DNA from: Mycolicibacterium sp. TUM20985
GTDB taxonomy: Bacteria; Actinomycetota; Actinomycetes; Mycobacteriales; Mycobacteriaceae
Direction of reading: 5' to 3'
Assembly (NCBI RefSeq): GCF_030295745.1
Contig: NZ_AP027291.1
Location: 3,038,001-3,102,000, forward strand
DNA length: 64,000 nt
The translations under genes were made by a program, and so were the position numbers. The stretch's first letter is position 1. The number at the start of each line of letters is the position of its first letter. The notes under the pieces are model-generated. The model searched no databases. It was not told the DNA's origin and was given only the letters and a program-made list of their open reading frames with translations. Below are positions 27,880 to 37,476 of this stretch, piece by piece.

Positions 27880-30042
27880 CTACTTCAGGCCTGCGGCGTC
27901 CATGCCCCGAAGCTCCTTCTTCAAGTCGGCGATCTCGTCGCGGATGCGCCCGGCCAGCTCGAACTGCAGATCCCTTGCCGCAGCCATCATCTGCGCCGTG
28001 AGGTCCTTGATGAGATCGGCGAGCTCGGCGCGCGGCATGTTCGACGTGTCCCGGCCTTCGAAGATGCCCGCGCTGACCGCACGACCGGGTTCGCCTTGCG
28101 CGCGTCGTCCGCGTGAGGAGTTGCGTCCGGACCCACCCACGTCGACGGTCGCGTCGGTGTCGTCGGCCTCCCGGTAGACCTGGTCGAGGATGTCGGCGAT
28201 CTTCTTCCGCAGCGGCTGTGGGTCGACGCCGTGCGCTTCGTTGTAGGCGATCTGCTTGGCCCGGCGCCGATCGGTCTCCTCGATGGCCTGCTTCATCGAA
28301 TCGGTCATCTTGTCGGCGTACATGTGTACCTCACCCGACACGTTGCGCGCCGCACGCCCGATGGTCTGGATGAGGCTGCGCGCCGATCGGAGGAAGCCCT
28401 CCTTGTCGGCGTCGAGGATCGACACCAGCGACACCTCGGGCAGATCGAGACCCTCGCGGAGCAGGTTGATCCCGACCAGCACGTCGTACTCGCCGAGCCG
28501 CAACTGTCGAAGCAGCTCGACCCGACGCAGCGTGTCCACCTCCGAATGGAGGTAGCGCACCCGGATGCCGAGTTCGAGGAGGTAGTCGGTGAGGTCCTCG
28601 GCCATCTTCTTGGTCAGCGTGGTGACCAAGACACGTTCGTCGAGTGCGGTTCGTTTGCGGATCTCGCCGATGAGGTCGTCGATTTGCCCCTTCGTCGGCT
28701 TGACGATGACCTGCGGGTCCACCAGGCCGGTCGGGCGAATGACCTGTTCGACGAACTCGCCGGCCGACTGGCTGAGCTCATAGGGACCCGGCGTCGCCGA
28801 CAGGTACACCGTCTGCCCGACGCGTTGGGCGAACTCCTCCCACGTGAGCGGCCGGTTGTCGACCGCCGACGGCAACCGGAAGCCGAAGTCGACGAGGTTT
28901 CGCTTGCGCGACATGTCGCCCTCGTACATGCCACCGATCTGCGGCACGGTGACGTGGGATTCGTCGATGACCATGAGGAAGTCTTCGGGGAAGTAGTCCA
29001 GCAGCGTCGCGGGCGCCGTACCTGGTCCACGGCCGTCGATGTGGCGCGAGTAGTTCTCGATGCCCGAGCAGAACCCCACCTGCTTCATCATCTCGACGTC
29101 ATAGTTGGTGCGCATCCGAAGTCGTTGCGCCTCCAGCAGTTTGCCCTGACCCTCGAGTTCGGCCAGGCGCGCCTCCAGCTCCTTCTCGATGCTGGAGATC
29201 GCCATTGCCATGCGCTCGGGCCCGGCGACGTAATGAGTGGCGGGAAATACGCGCAGCGAGTCCACCTTGCGCACCACGTCACCCGTCAGCGGATGCATGT
29301 AGTAGAGCGATTCGATCTCGTCGCCGAAGAACTCGATGCGCACCGCGAGCTCCTCATAGCTCGGGATGATCTCCACCGTGTCGCCGCGGACCCGGAACGT
29401 TCCTCGGGTGAACGCCATGTCGTTCCTGGCGTACTGCACGTCGACCAGAAGCCGCAGCAGCCCGTCCCGAGGCACCTCGTCCCCCACGGACAACTCGACC
29501 GAGCGGTCAAGATACGACTGCGGGGTACCGAGGCCGTAGATGCACGACACCGACGCCACTACGACCACGTCGCGACGTGACAGCAGGTTGTGCGTCGCGG
29601 AATGCCTGAGCCGCTCCACGTCGTCGTTGACCGAGCTGTCCTTCTCGATGTAGGTATCGGTCTGCGCGATGTACGCCTCGGGCTGGTAGTAGTCGTAGTA
29701 CGAGACGAAGTACTCGACGGCGTTATTGGGCAACATCTCCCGGAGCTCGTTCGCCAGCTGGGCCGCGAGCGTCTTGTTCGGCGCCATCACCAGCGTGGGC
29801 CTCTGCAGCCGCTCGATGAGCCAGGCCGTCGTGGCCGACTTGCCGGTACCGGTGGCGCCCAACAACACCACGTCGCGCTCTCCGGCGTTGATCCGACGCT
29901 CCAGTTCTTCGATGGCAGCGGGCTGATCCCCGGCCGGGGAGTACTCGCTGACGACCTGGAACTCGCCGCCGACGCGCACGACGTCGTCGACGGCGCGGTA
30001 TTCCGATTTCGCGACGACGGGGTACTCGGTAGCAAAAGCCAT
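27880..30042 (-). CDS. uvrB: UvrABC excision nuclease subunit B
   Basis: This 720-residue damage-verification helicase of nucleotide excision repair has Walker [14 protein letters not shown], the beta-hairpin [10 protein letters not shown], Walker [10 protein letters not shown], motif [11 protein letters not shown] and the C-terminal UVR domain ([17 protein letters not shown]) that binds UvrC. It starts at ATG 30042, giving a 25-residue N-terminal extension before the conserved [17 protein letters not shown]. tuberculosis UvrB starts near that block, so a downstream GTG is possible. It is followed by the MFS gene. The short spacer upstream faces the DUF402 gene. Confidence 0.97.
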   Translation of the reverse strand: MAFATEYPVVAKSEYRAVDDVVRVGGEFQVVSEYSPAGDQPAAIEELERRINAGERDVVLLGATGTGKSATTAWLIERLQRPTLVMAPNKTLAAQLANELREMLPNNAVEYFVSYYDYYQPEAYIAQTDTYIEKDSSVNDDVERLRHSATHNLLSRRDVVVVASVSCIYGLGTPQSYLDRSVELSVGDEVPRDGLLRLLVDVQYARNDMAFTRGTFRVRGDTVEIIPSYEELAVRIEFFGDEIESLYYMHPLTGDVVRKVDSLRVFPATHYVAGPERMAMAISSIEKELEARLAELEGQGKLLEAQRLRMRTNYDVEMMKQVGFCSGIENYSRHIDGRGPGTAPATLLDYFPEDFLMVIDESHVTVPQIGGMYEGDMSRKRNLVDFGFRLPSAVDNRPLTWEEFAQRVGQTVYLSATPGPYELSQSAGEFVEQVIRPTGLVDPQVIVKPTKGQIDDLIGEIRKRTALDERVLVTTLTKKMAEDLTDYLLELGIRVRYLHSEVDTLRRVELLRQLRLGEYDVLVGINLLREGLDLPEVSLVSILDADKEGFLRSARSLIQTIGRAARNVSGEVHMYADKMTDSMKQAIEETDRRRAKQIAYNEAHGVDPQPLRKKIADILDQVYREADDTDATVDVGGSGRNSSRGRRAQGEPGRAVSAGIFEGRDTSNMPRAELADLIKDLTAQMMAAARDLQFELAGRIRDEIADLKKELRGMDAAGLK

Positions 30043-30111
30043 TTCACCAGGGTAGAACCAACCACCGACAACTGCGATTCCCCGGTCGCTCCGCTCGCTA
30101 CGCTCCTTCTC

Positions 30112-30618
30112 ATCCACCCGCCAAAACGCGAGACCTTCGACCTCGCCGCCCGCACGAACACCGATCCCAAGGGCATCGTGCGGGACGTCGACGTGTACGC
30201 CAAACAGCCGTGGGGGCTGTACATGGCCAGGCCAACGCCGGGCCGGGCGCAGTTTCACTACCTGGAGTCATGGCTGTTGCCGTTGCTCGGACTCAGGGTC
30301 TCGATCTTTCACTTCAACCCCGGCTACGAACGTGATCAGGACTTCTACCTCGACGTCGGCAGTTTCACCGTCGACGGTGACGTCTGGCGTGCCGAGGACT
30401 ATTACCTGGACCTCGTCCTCCGGACGGGCGCGGGAGTCGAGCTCATCGACGTCGACGAGTTGCTCGAGGCGGTCCGACAGGGCCTACTGAGCCCGGCGAC
30501 GGCGACGGCGGCAGTACAGACCGCGGTTGCCACCATCGACGGGCTGGCCCGCCACGGCTACGACCTCGGGCGGTGGCTCGCGAACCGCGAAATGGTCCTC
30601 ACCTGGCGGGGAGCGTAA
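30112..30618 (+). CDS. DUF402 family protein (Rv1632c-like), start codon unclear
   Basis: The frame encodes about 168 residues of DUF402 type: [20 protein letters not shown], then [27 protein letters not shown] and [11 protein letters not shown]. Related RNA-associated proteins and nucleotide phosphohydrolases share the fold; the function here is unknown. No ATG, GTG or TTG lies in frame between the uvrB start and the conserved N-terminus. I place the 5' end at ATC 30112; the first canonical start, GTG 30178, would remove the first 22 residues including the DLAAR block. The DNA just upstream is a repetitive gctccgctcgctacgctcc tract that may have replaced the original start. Confidence 0.6.
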   Translation: MHPPKRETFDLAARTNTDPKGIVRDVDVYAKQPWGLYMARPTPGRAQFHYLESWLLPLLGLRVSIFHFNPGYERDQDFYLDVGSFTVDGDVWRAEDYYLDLVLRTGAGVELIDVDELLEAVRQGLLSPATATAAVQTAVATIDGLARHGYDLGRWLANREMVLTWRGA

Positions 30619-30629
30619 AGTCTGCGTTC

Positions 30630-31205
30630 ATGGGCATGACCATGCGCGGGTTGACGGCGGCGGTTTCGACGACCGTTCTGCTGCTCGGCGCACAGGTGCT
30701 TCCGACCATCGCCCAGGCCGACCCGGGCGTTCCGCCCTCACCCGGTGCCACTGAGCAGTCGGCGGGCACGTTGCCACCGCCATCCGATCCAGAGACTCTA
30801 GATCTCGGGCCGGGTCCGTACAACGTGGTGTACCGGGCCCGCGTCGACGGCGTCTCCCGCGGTGCAACGATCAGCTACGCCATGGCAGACGACCAGGTCA
30901 ACACCGCCAATCCGACGATGGTTCCCGGGCGCACCTTCGAGGCGACGGGCGTGGTGTCCCAGATGCAGAAGGCAGGCATGCAGGTGTCCATTCAATGGCC
31001 CTACTCGGCCAGCCTGCACTGCGAGATCCTCGCGAACGATCAGATCGTCGCGGCGGCCGACCAATTCGTCGCGCCGCGGTTCACGCCCCAGCACAACGAC
31101 CCCGGTTACGGCGTTCTCAGTTGCGGAACGGTCACCAACTTCCCGACCGGCAACACTGCCCCCGTCGATGCCCCTGCGCCCGTGGAGCCTGCTCCGGCCG
31201 CCTAG
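30630..31205 (+). CDS. Small secreted protein of unknown function
   Basis: This 191-residue precursor starts at ATG 30630 (30636 and 30642 are alternatives), with a Sec signal peptide MRGLTAAVSTTVLLLGAQVLPTIAQA-like stretch cleaved near AQA-DP. The mature protein is Pro-rich at both ends and has a central beta-rich domain (YNVVYRARVDGVSRGATISY) with two cysteines about 40 residues apart (LHCEIL and LSCGTV), likely a disulfide. It resembles mycobacterial secreted proteins with an MPT63- or MmpS-like immunoglobulin fold, but I cannot assign it. It lies 11 bp after the DUF402 gene and converges on coaE. Confidence 0.75.
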   Translation: MGMTMRGLTAAVSTTVLLLGAQVLPTIAQADPGVPPSPGATEQSAGTLPPPSDPETLDLGPGPYNVVYRARVDGVSRGATISYAMADDQVNTANPTMVPGRTFEATGVVSQMQKAGMQVSIQWPYSASLHCEILANDQIVAAADQFVAPRFTPQHNDPGYGVLSCGTVTNFPTGNTAPVDAPAPVEPAPAA

Positions 31206-31212
31206 CGTCGGG

Positions 31213-32388
31213 TCAAGCGCGCCAGCCCGTGTTCTCGGCCCACTGCCACGCCCGTCGGTACGCGCCGTCCACCCATGGTTCCTTGCCGTCCGCGTAGTCC
31301 GCGGTGGTGGGATGGCTTGCCGCTGCCTCCCGCTTGACCTCGAGATACTCCTCGCGGACAGCCGGCTCGGCGACGAGCCAGTCGCGGAACAGCAGGGCGA
31401 ACTGCTGCCCGGGCCAGCCGTCGACGCGGAGATGGACGTTGGTGGGCCGACCCGGGTCAGCTGAGGCGTGAAAACGCTTGCGCCACATGGCCTGGTCCTC
31501 GGTGTGCGCGACATCCGTGGTGACGTCGGGAACCTCCGGATAGCCTGCGGTCAGAAGTGCGTCCCGCAGTTCGTCGGCTACGTCGAGCGAGGACACCGTC
31601 ACCTGGACGTCGATGACGTCCTTGGCGTCCAAACCCGGGACGGCCGTCGAGCCGATGTGGTCGACGCGCACGGCCCGGTGCCCGCAGGCCGTCTTCAGAC
31701 GGTTGACGATCCGGCTCGCTTGGGCGGGCCAGGACGGATCTGCGGCCACGACAACGGGTTTGGTCGCGGCTGGCGTACCGGCGTCGAGGTTGTGTGCGAA
31801 CGGTAGGATCCGGTCGCGCCACAGTGCGAGGGCGCGTTCCTTGAGCTCGTCGGGGCTGCCCGAGTTCTCTAGCCAGACGTCGGCGACCAACCGACGATCA
31901 ATCTCCTTGGCCTGCGCCGCGATCCGCGCCCTGGCGTCGGCTTCGGTGAATCCCCGGTATTCGATCAACCGCGCGATCCGGACGTCCTCGGCGGCATTCA
32001 CGATGACGACCAGTGGGAACATGGAGGCCATTTGCGACTCCACCAGCAGCGGGATGTCCTCGATGATCACCGCGTCTGCGGGCGCGGCCTCGATCAGCTC
32101 GGCGCGCCTCGTGCCGACTAGCGGGTGCACGATGCCATTGAGGGTGGCCCGCTTCTCGTCATCGCTGAACGCGACCGCGGCCAACGCCGGGCGATTCAAC
32201 GCACCGTCGGGTTGCAGGATCTCCGGGCCGAACGCCTCGACGAGCGCGGCCAAACCCTCCGTGCCGGGTTGGACGACCTCCCGGGAGATGACGTCGCCGT
32301 CGACGACGATGCCGCCGCATTCGGCGAACGCCGTGGACACCGTGGACTTGCCGGCGCCGATACCGCCGCTGAGGCCAATGCGAAGCAC
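31213..32388 (-). CDS. coaE: Dephospho-CoA kinase with C-terminal GrpB/UPF0157 domain
   Basis: Residues 1-200 are CoaE, the last enzyme of CoA synthesis, phosphorylating dephospho-CoA with ATP. They show P-loop GLSGGIGAGKST, the DGDVISREVV substrate motif and the lid PLLVESQM. Residues ~215-391 are a GrpB-type nucleotidyltransferase-fold domain (VDHIGSTAVPGLDAKDVIDVQV). The fusion is the usual mycobacterial form (M. tuberculosis CoaE is about 407 aa). In the ancestral order it follows rpsA directly; here an IS30-family element separates them, so coaE may depend on a promoter in the remaining 64 bp or on readout from the element. Confidence 0.93.
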   Translation of the reverse strand: MLRIGLSGGIGAGKSTVSTAFAECGGIVVDGDVISREVVQPGTEGLAALVEAFGPEILQPDGALNRPALAAVAFSDDEKRATLNGIVHPLVGTRRAELIEAAPADAVIIEDIPLLVESQMASMFPLVVIVNAAEDVRIARLIEYRGFTEADARARIAAQAKEIDRRLVADVWLENSGSPDELKERALALWRDRILPFAHNLDAGTPAATKPVVVAADPSWPAQASRIVNRLKTACGHRAVRVDHIGSTAVPGLDAKDVIDVQVTVSSLDVADELRDALLTAGYPEVPDVTTDVAHTEDQAMWRKRFHASADPGRPTNVHLRVDGWPGQQFALLFRDWLVAEPAVREEYLEVKREAAASHPTTADYADGKEPWVDGAYRRAWQWAENTGWRA

Positions 32389-32452
32389 CGCCCCATCCTG
32401 TCAGGGGCCGCGCCGAGACGACGAACGCCCCGGCTCAGCGGCGGGTTCACAC

Positions 32453-32467
32453 GGTCGTCGCAACACT
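32453..32467. repeat. Left terminal inverted repeat of the IS30-family element
   Basis: The 15-base end ggtcgtcgcaacact is an exact complement of the right end. It lies 25 bp before the transposase GTG start. Confidence 0.9.
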
Positions 32468-32492
32468 CTCGATGTGAGAGGTTGCGGCGATC

Positions 32493-34040
32493 GTGTCGTT
32501 TTCGGAGGACTGTGGTGAGTTTGGGGATCGGCTAGCAAAGCTCGTTGATGCTGGTGTGCCGGTCGTGGATGCGGCGGGCGCGCTGGGGATCTCGCGGCAG
32601 CGGTGTTATGCGATTCTGCGTGCAACGGGCCGGCCGATGGGGCCGCCGCGGAGTCGGCCGACGGTGGATCCGCAGCAGCTGGTGGCGGTGTTCACGGCGA
32701 CCGCGTCGGTCAATGCAGCGGCGAAGTCGTGCGGTGTCTCGCATTCCCTGGCCAGGCGCCTGCTGGTGGCCGAGGGCCTGGTAGGCGATGTGCGTCAGCC
32801 GGTGGGCAAGCCCGATGCCAAGAGCCGGTTCTTCGAGCTGCTGTCGACGGGCTGGTCAGCCAGTAGGGCTGCGCGCGAGGTCGGGGTCAACGAGCGCACG
32901 GCCCGCGATTGGCGCGATGGGATCCGCCGAGTGGGCAAGACACGTGTTCATCCCGATGGCACGGTCACCGATTACGCGACCGGCACGCGGTACACACGGC
33001 CGGTGAATAGCACCATGTCCCGCAGGATGGGCGAGGCCCACGCACCTGAAGTCGACGACCGGTACCTGTCGTTGCAGGACCGTCTCGCGATCGCCGACGG
33101 TCTCCAGGCCGCCCTGACGCTGACGGTGATCGCTGCCGGGATCGGCAAGCACACTTCGACGGTGTCGCGTGAAGTTCGTGGACGCAGCATCGGCGGGTTG
33201 TATCTGCCGTATCGAGCGCATAACGCCGCCGCGGTCGACCGGGCCCGACCCAAGCAGTCCAAACTGGTCACCAACCAGAAGCTGCGCCAGGCGGTGGACG
33301 ATGGGCTCTCGCTGCGCCACTCGCCCGAGCAGATCTCCCACCGCCTCGTCAAGGACTTCCCGGACGACGAAAGCATGCGGGTGAGCCACGAAACGATCTA
33401 CCAAGCGTTGTACTTCCAAGCCCGCGGTGGTCTGAAACGTGAAGTGGCTCAGGCACTTCGATCAGGCCGCACACGTCGCAAACCGCACCGCGCACCGGGT
33501 GCGCGTACCCACCGGTTCACCGACCCGATGATCATGATCTCCGAGCGGCCGGCCGAGATCGCCGACCGCGCCGTGCCGGGGCATTGGGAGGGAGATCTCA
33601 TCGTCGGTGAACTGAACAAGACCGCGATCGCCACCCTCGTCGAGCGAGCGACTCGCTACACGCTGCTGGTGCACCTGCCCGACGGCCACGATGCCGAAGC
33701 CGTCCGCGACGGCCTGATCGCCACCATCTCGACGCTGCCAGCACATCTTCGAGGATCGCTGACCTGGGACCAGGGCGCAGAGATGGCTCGGCACAAGCAG
33801 TTCTCGATGGCCACCGACATGGCGGTCTACTTCTGTGATCCGGCCAGTCCCTGGCAGCGCGGTACCAACGAGAACACCAACGGCCTGCTGCGTCAGTACT
33901 TCCCCAAGGGCACCGACTTGAGCGTGTTCGGGCCCGAGGACCTCGAACACGTCAGCCAGCAACTCAACGGCCGCCCACGCAAAACGCTCGGCTGGGATAC
34001 TCCAGCCGAGCGTCTGCGTGATCTACTAATGACCACTTAA
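32493..34040 (+). CDS. IS30-family transposase
   Basis: This 515-residue DDE transposase starts at GTG 32493. N-terminal helix-turn-helix regions (ALGISRQRCYAILRATGR and SRAAREVGVNERTARDW) are followed by an IS30 HTH (TVIAAGIGKHTSTVSREVRG) and the catalytic core: first Asp in GHWEGDLIVG, second in LTWDQGAEM, and Glu in WQRGTNENTNGLLRQYFPKG, the IS30 hallmark. It cuts and joins the element ends; IS30 members move through a circular intermediate. The reading frame is intact and ends at TAA 34038-34040, 5 bp before the right repeat. Confidence 0.95.
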   Translation: MSFSEDCGEFGDRLAKLVDAGVPVVDAAGALGISRQRCYAILRATGRPMGPPRSRPTVDPQQLVAVFTATASVNAAAKSCGVSHSLARRLLVAEGLVGDVRQPVGKPDAKSRFFELLSTGWSASRAAREVGVNERTARDWRDGIRRVGKTRVHPDGTVTDYATGTRYTRPVNSTMSRRMGEAHAPEVDDRYLSLQDRLAIADGLQAALTLTVIAAGIGKHTSTVSREVRGRSIGGLYLPYRAHNAAAVDRARPKQSKLVTNQKLRQAVDDGLSLRHSPEQISHRLVKDFPDDESMRVSHETIYQALYFQARGGLKREVAQALRSGRTRRKPHRAPGARTHRFTDPMIMISERPAEIADRAVPGHWEGDLIVGELNKTAIATLVERATRYTLLVHLPDGHDAEAVRDGLIATISTLPAHLRGSLTWDQGAEMARHKQFSMATDMAVYFCDPASPWQRGTNENTNGLLRQYFPKGTDLSVFGPEDLEHVSQQLNGRPRKTLGWDTPAERLRDLLMTT

Positions 34041-34045
34041 CCAGC

Positions 34046-34060
34046 AGTGTTGCGACGACC
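34046..34060. repeat. Right terminal inverted repeat of the IS30-family element
   Basis: The sequence agtgttgcgacgacc is the exact complement of the left end. It lies 5 bp beyond the transposase stop and directly abuts the rpsA terminator. Confidence 0.9.
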
Positions 34061-34065
34061 CCTAG

Positions 34066-34088
34066 AAAACGCCCGCGAGCCGGGGCGT
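34066..34088 (-). terminator. Intrinsic terminator of rpsA
   Basis: On the minus strand, 16 bp past the rpsA stop, a 6-bp stem (acgccc with gggcgt) and 8-base loop are followed by tttt. The IS30-family element inserted just beyond it, so rpsA transcription should already end before the element. Confidence 0.65.
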
Positions 34089-34104
34089 CCTTCGGAACTA
34101 CGTG

Positions 34105-35562
34105 CTAGGCGTTGCCCGCGAGCTTCTCGCGCAGCGCGGCCAGCTGAGCATCGCTGGCCAGCGTTCCGCCGGTGGAGGGCTCGCCCGAGCTGGACGAGGT
34201 CGACGAGGAGCCATTGGCGGTGGCGGGCCTGCTGGCCGCCTCCGCGTCGGCTGCCGCGAACTTCTCCATCTGAGCGGTGTGCATCTTGTGACGGCGCTCG
34301 GCCTCGGCGTACCGGGCCTCCCACTCGTCACGCTGCTTCTCGAACCCCTCGAGCCATTCGTTGGTCTCGGAGTCGAAGCCCTCGGGGAAGATGTAGTTGC
34401 CCGCCTCGTCGTAGCTGTCGGCCATGCCGTACTTCGACGGGTCGAACTCCTCGGTGTAGTCCTCGTTGGCCTGCTTGAGGCTCAGCGAGATGCGACGGCG
34501 ATCGAGGTCGATGTCGATGACCTTGACCATCGCGTCGTCGCCGACCTGGACCACCTGGTCCGGGACCTCGACGTGGCGCTCGGACAGCTCCGAGATGTGC
34601 ACCAGGCCCTCGATGCCCTCCTCGACGCGGACGAACGCACCGAAGGGCACCAGCTTGGTGACCTTGCCGGGCACGATCTGGCCGATCGCGTGGGTACGCG
34701 CGAAGTGGCGCCACGGATCTTCTTGAGTTGCCTTGAGCGACAACGAAACCCGCTCGCGATCCATGTCCACGTCGAGCACCTCGACGGTGACCTCGTCACC
34801 CACGGTGACGACCTCGGAGGGATGGTCGATGTGCTTCCAGGACAGCTCGGAGACGTGCACCAGGCCGTCGACGCCACCCAGGTCCACGAAGGCACCGAAG
34901 TTGACGATCGAGGAGACGACGCCCTTGCGGACGGCACCCTTCTGCAGCTGGTTGAGGAATTCGCTGCGCACCGCGGACTGCGTCTGCTCCAGCCAGGCAC
35001 GGCGGCTCAGCACCACGTTGTTGCGGTTCTTGTCCAGCTCGATGATCTTGGCCTCGATGACCTGACCGATGTACGGCTGCAGATCGCGGACGCGTCGCAT
35101 CTCGACAAGCGATGCGGGCAGGAAGCCACGCAGGCCGATGTCGAGGATCAGGCCGCCCTTGACGACCTCGATGACGGTGCCCTTGACGGCCTCGTCCTTC
35201 TCCTTGAGCTCCTCGATGGTGCCCCAGGCGCGCTCGTACTGGGCGCGCTTCTTGGACAGGATCAAGCGGCCTTCTTTGTCCTCCTTGGTGAGGACCAACG
35301 CTTCGACCTCGTCGCCGACGGACACAACCTCTGAGGGGTCGACGTCGTGCTTGATCGAGAGTTCGCGGGAGGGGATGACCCCTTCGGTCTTGTAACCGAT
35401 GTCGAGCAAGACTTCGTCGCGGTCGACCTTGACGATGGTGCCTTCGACGATGTCGCCATCGTTGAAGTACTTGATGGTCTTGTCGATTGCGGCCATGAAG
35501 TCCTCGGCCGAGCCAATGTCGTTGATGGCTACTTGCGGCGAGGTGATGGACGGACTTGGCAT
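34105..35562 (-). CDS. rpsA: 30S ribosomal protein S1
   Basis: This 485-residue protein has four S1 RNA-binding repeats at about residues 33-105, 120-190, 205-275 and 290-360 (for example GVVSSIVNFGAFVDLGGVDGLVHVSE), the actinobacterial count rather than the six of E. coli. A charged, Ser-rich tail of about 120 residues follows. It binds mRNA at the 30S subunit and helps initiate translation of structured messages; it was proposed as a pyrazinoic-acid target in M. tuberculosis, which is disputed. A plausible -10 box TACGAT lies at 35588-35593. It is divergent from the PrsW gene. Confidence 0.96.
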   Translation of the reverse strand: MPSPSITSPQVAINDIGSAEDFMAAIDKTIKYFNDGDIVEGTIVKVDRDEVLLDIGYKTEGVIPSRELSIKHDVDPSEVVSVGDEVEALVLTKEDKEGRLILSKKRAQYERAWGTIEELKEKDEAVKGTVIEVVKGGLILDIGLRGFLPASLVEMRRVRDLQPYIGQVIEAKIIELDKNRNNVVLSRRAWLEQTQSAVRSEFLNQLQKGAVRKGVVSSIVNFGAFVDLGGVDGLVHVSELSWKHIDHPSEVVTVGDEVTVEVLDVDMDRERVSLSLKATQEDPWRHFARTHAIGQIVPGKVTKLVPFGAFVRVEEGIEGLVHISELSERHVEVPDQVVQVGDDAMVKVIDIDLDRRRISLSLKQANEDYTEEFDPSKYGMADSYDEAGNYIFPEGFDSETNEWLEGFEKQRDEWEARYAEAERRHKMHTAQMEKFAAADAEAASRPATANGSSSTSSSSGEPSTGGTLASDAQLAALREKLAGNA

Positions 35563-35734
35563 GTGGTAGGTGGCTCCGGACAGGTTTATCGTAGGGACAG
35601 ATGGGATTGTTGTGTACTAGCGATACACGCGATCGTGCGCGCACACGGGTACCCGATGAGACTACTCGACGGGGTACACGCTGGACAAACCCGGGTCTCG
35701 GGGGCTGAAGGCAGCCAACCGATACGCTGCCCTC

Positions 35735-36871
35735 GTGTCACACCCGTCCGCATTGCCACGGAAGGTCCGCCAGGTGGGCGCGCCACTCGGCGCGATCATC
35801 GCGATGGGCGTCGTCGCGGGGCTGTCGGTGATCTTGCTGACGGCGGTCAACCCGGTTGGTACCTCCATCGGATTCGTGCTCGCCACCGCGGCGGTGATCG
35901 TCGTGCTCCTGGCCTATCTGTGGCTGGATCGGTGGGAACCGGAGCCACCACGACTCTTGGTGCTTGCCTTCGCGTGGGGCGCGTCGGTCGCGATCGTCGT
36001 CTCGGTGATCTTCGAGGTGGTGTTCGGATCGCTGCTGGCCACCGGTGAGGCCGCGACCGACGAGTTCGTCACCCTCGCCATCGTGGCGCCAATCGTCGAA
36101 GAGGCCGCGAAGGGCGTCTTCCTGCTGTTGATGATGACCGGCCGACGCCGCAACGAGCTGAACTCACTCACCGATTGCCTGGTCTACGCCGGCCTCGTGG
36201 CCGCGGGCTTCGCCTGGCTGGAGAACATCGGCTACATCGGCGGCGGGGAGCCGCTGGGCGGGTCGCTCGTCACCGCCGGGCTGCGGTTGATCATGGGCCC
36301 CTTCGCCCATCCGCTGTTCACCACGATGACGGCGATCGGCGTCTACTTCGCGCTGCAGCGTCGCGGTCTGCTCGCGAAGACGGGCTGCGTCCTACTCGGG
36401 TACGTCGGCGCCGTACTCATGCACGCACTGTGGAACGGCTCGTCGTTCTTCGGCATCGAGACGTACTTCCTCGTCTACTTCCTCTGGATGGTTCCCGTCT
36501 TCGCACTGGCGATCGCGCTCGCCGTCGGCAGCCGGCGCCGCGAACAGCGGATCATCGCCGGGAAGCTACCGGGGATGATCGCGGCGGGTGTGGTGACGCC
36601 GAACGAGGCGACCTGGCTCGGGTCGATCCGCCATCGGAAGGCCGCCATCGCCGAGGCGAATCGGTTCGGCGGACGACCGGCTGCCAAGGGCGTCAAGGAC
36701 TTCACCGCCGCGGTGATCGAGCTGGCGTTCGTCCGTGACCGCATCGACCGGGGCTTCGGTGACCCGAGGGTCCACGCGCTGCTGCAAGACGAGACCTACG
36801 CCGTGTACGCGACCCGCGCCGCGGCGCCGGTGTTGCAGGCGGTCGCCGCCTACCGCGCGCCAGGGAGCTAG
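35735..36871 (+). CDS. PrsW-family intramembrane metalloprotease
   Basis: This 378-residue protein starts at GTG 35735 and has about 8 membrane helices in its first 270 residues, with a charged cytoplasmic tail. The PrsW motifs are all visible: PIVEEAAKG (EE dyad), WLENIGYIGGG (E-x3-Y), GPFAHPLFT and LMHALWNGS. B. subtilis PrsW cleaves an anti-sigma factor in the membrane. A sigma-factor-linked substrate here is only an analogy, though this window does encode a membrane-fused ECF factor. I do not recall this gene between rpsA and polA in M. tuberculosis, so it is probably an accessory insertion. Confidence 0.87.
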   Translation: MSHPSALPRKVRQVGAPLGAIIAMGVVAGLSVILLTAVNPVGTSIGFVLATAAVIVVLLAYLWLDRWEPEPPRLLVLAFAWGASVAIVVSVIFEVVFGSLLATGEAATDEFVTLAIVAPIVEEAAKGVFLLLMMTGRRRNELNSLTDCLVYAGLVAAGFAWLENIGYIGGGEPLGGSLVTAGLRLIMGPFAHPLFTTMTAIGVYFALQRRGLLAKTGCVLLGYVGAVLMHALWNGSSFFGIETYFLVYFLWMVPVFALAIALAVGSRRREQRIIAGKLPGMIAAGVVTPNEATWLGSIRHRKAAIAEANRFGGRPAAKGVKDFTAAVIELAFVRDRIDRGFGDPRVHALLQDETYAVYATRAAAPVLQAVAAYRAPGS

Positions 36872-36876
36872 TGCGC
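36859..36876. repeat. 18-bp direct repeat, left copy
   Basis: The 18 bases gccagggagctagtgcgc span the stop codon of the PrsW gene and recur exactly at 37477-37494, where they span the stop codon of polA. The two copies flank the 140-aa gene. Confidence 0.85.
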
Positions 36877-36947
36877 GAACCGTGGGTAAGACGGGATGCC
36901 GCGAACTAGAGTCGCTCGGCGTCGGCACTTCAAGATTGGAGCCCAAG

Positions 36948-37370
36948 ATGCGGGTCGTAGCGTTTGCCCCGGCACTGAGCACGACGCAGGAGGATGCCGG
37001 CGGGGTGCTCGCCAAGGGGTTTCCGATGACTGCGTGCTACGTGCGTGACTTTCCAGATCAGATCGTCGTCCCCGTGGTGGTGGCCGTCGTGGCCCAGGGC
37101 GGCAGTGAGTACGACGTGCGCCGCTACATCGTGGCCACCGCGGCCGACGGAGAACGAGTGGGCGCCCTGGAATTTTCCTGGCACTGGCCCGACAACCCAC
37201 CCGTACCAGTGAAGTTCAGGGTCTTCTCCCACAACCTGTCGATCCACGTGCCGTCCGCCGGTGTCTACACCCTGGGTCTCTACGAGACCCTCGACGGGAC
37301 TGACACCGATCACCTGTTTCCGCTGCCGGTACTCAAGTTCAACCCCCTGACGCAGACCGCTTCCGGCTGA
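36948..37370 (+). CDS. Unknown 140-aa protein between direct repeats
   Basis: This 140-residue soluble protein starts at ATG 36948 (MRVVAFAPALSTTQEDAGG). It is beta-rich, with an acidic YETLDGTDTDH segment near the C-terminus and a pattern (VPVKFRVFSHNLSIHVPSAGVYTLGLY) suggesting an immunoglobulin-like or jelly-roll fold. I cannot name the family with confidence; it resembles small DUF6941-type proteins. It lies between two identical 18-bp direct repeats and converges on polA, so it may have arrived as a discrete insertion. No signal peptide is present. The 115 bp between its stop and that of polA hold no gene. Confidence 0.65.
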   Translation: MRVVAFAPALSTTQEDAGGVLAKGFPMTACYVRDFPDQIVVPVVVAVVAQGGSEYDVRRYIVATAADGERVGALEFSWHWPDNPPVPVKFRVFSHNLSIHVPSAGVYTLGLYETLDGTDTDHLFPLPVLKFNPLTQTASG

Positions 37371-37476
37371 CGCGGCGCATTGCGGCGGGCCGGCACCATT
37401 CACACCGGGTGCATGGGGCGAGGCGTATCGACGATGCTGTCAGTCGACGGGCGATGGACGTTGCATGTCGTCAGAA

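Larger units (their letters stand above)
32453..34060. mobile_element. IS30-family insertion sequence, complete
   Basis: This 1,608-bp element is bounded by perfect 15-bp terminal inverted repeats (ggtcgtcgcaacact at 32453-32467 and its complement at 34046-34060) and carries one intact transposase gene filling most of its length. It sits between coaE and rpsA. I see no clear 2-3 bp target duplication at the ends, so the flanks may have drifted or recombined. Intact gene and ends suggest it is recent and possibly active. Confidence 0.92.

Noticed and set aside
28231..29580. 449-codon plus-strand frame inside uvrB
   Set aside because: It is antisense to conserved helicase motifs of UvrB.
32425..32450. 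Hairpin-like sequence left of the IS element as a second copy of the rpsA terminator
   Set aside because: It shares acgccccggctc with the rpsA terminator but the pairing is imperfect and it lacks a U-run, so duplication is not supported.
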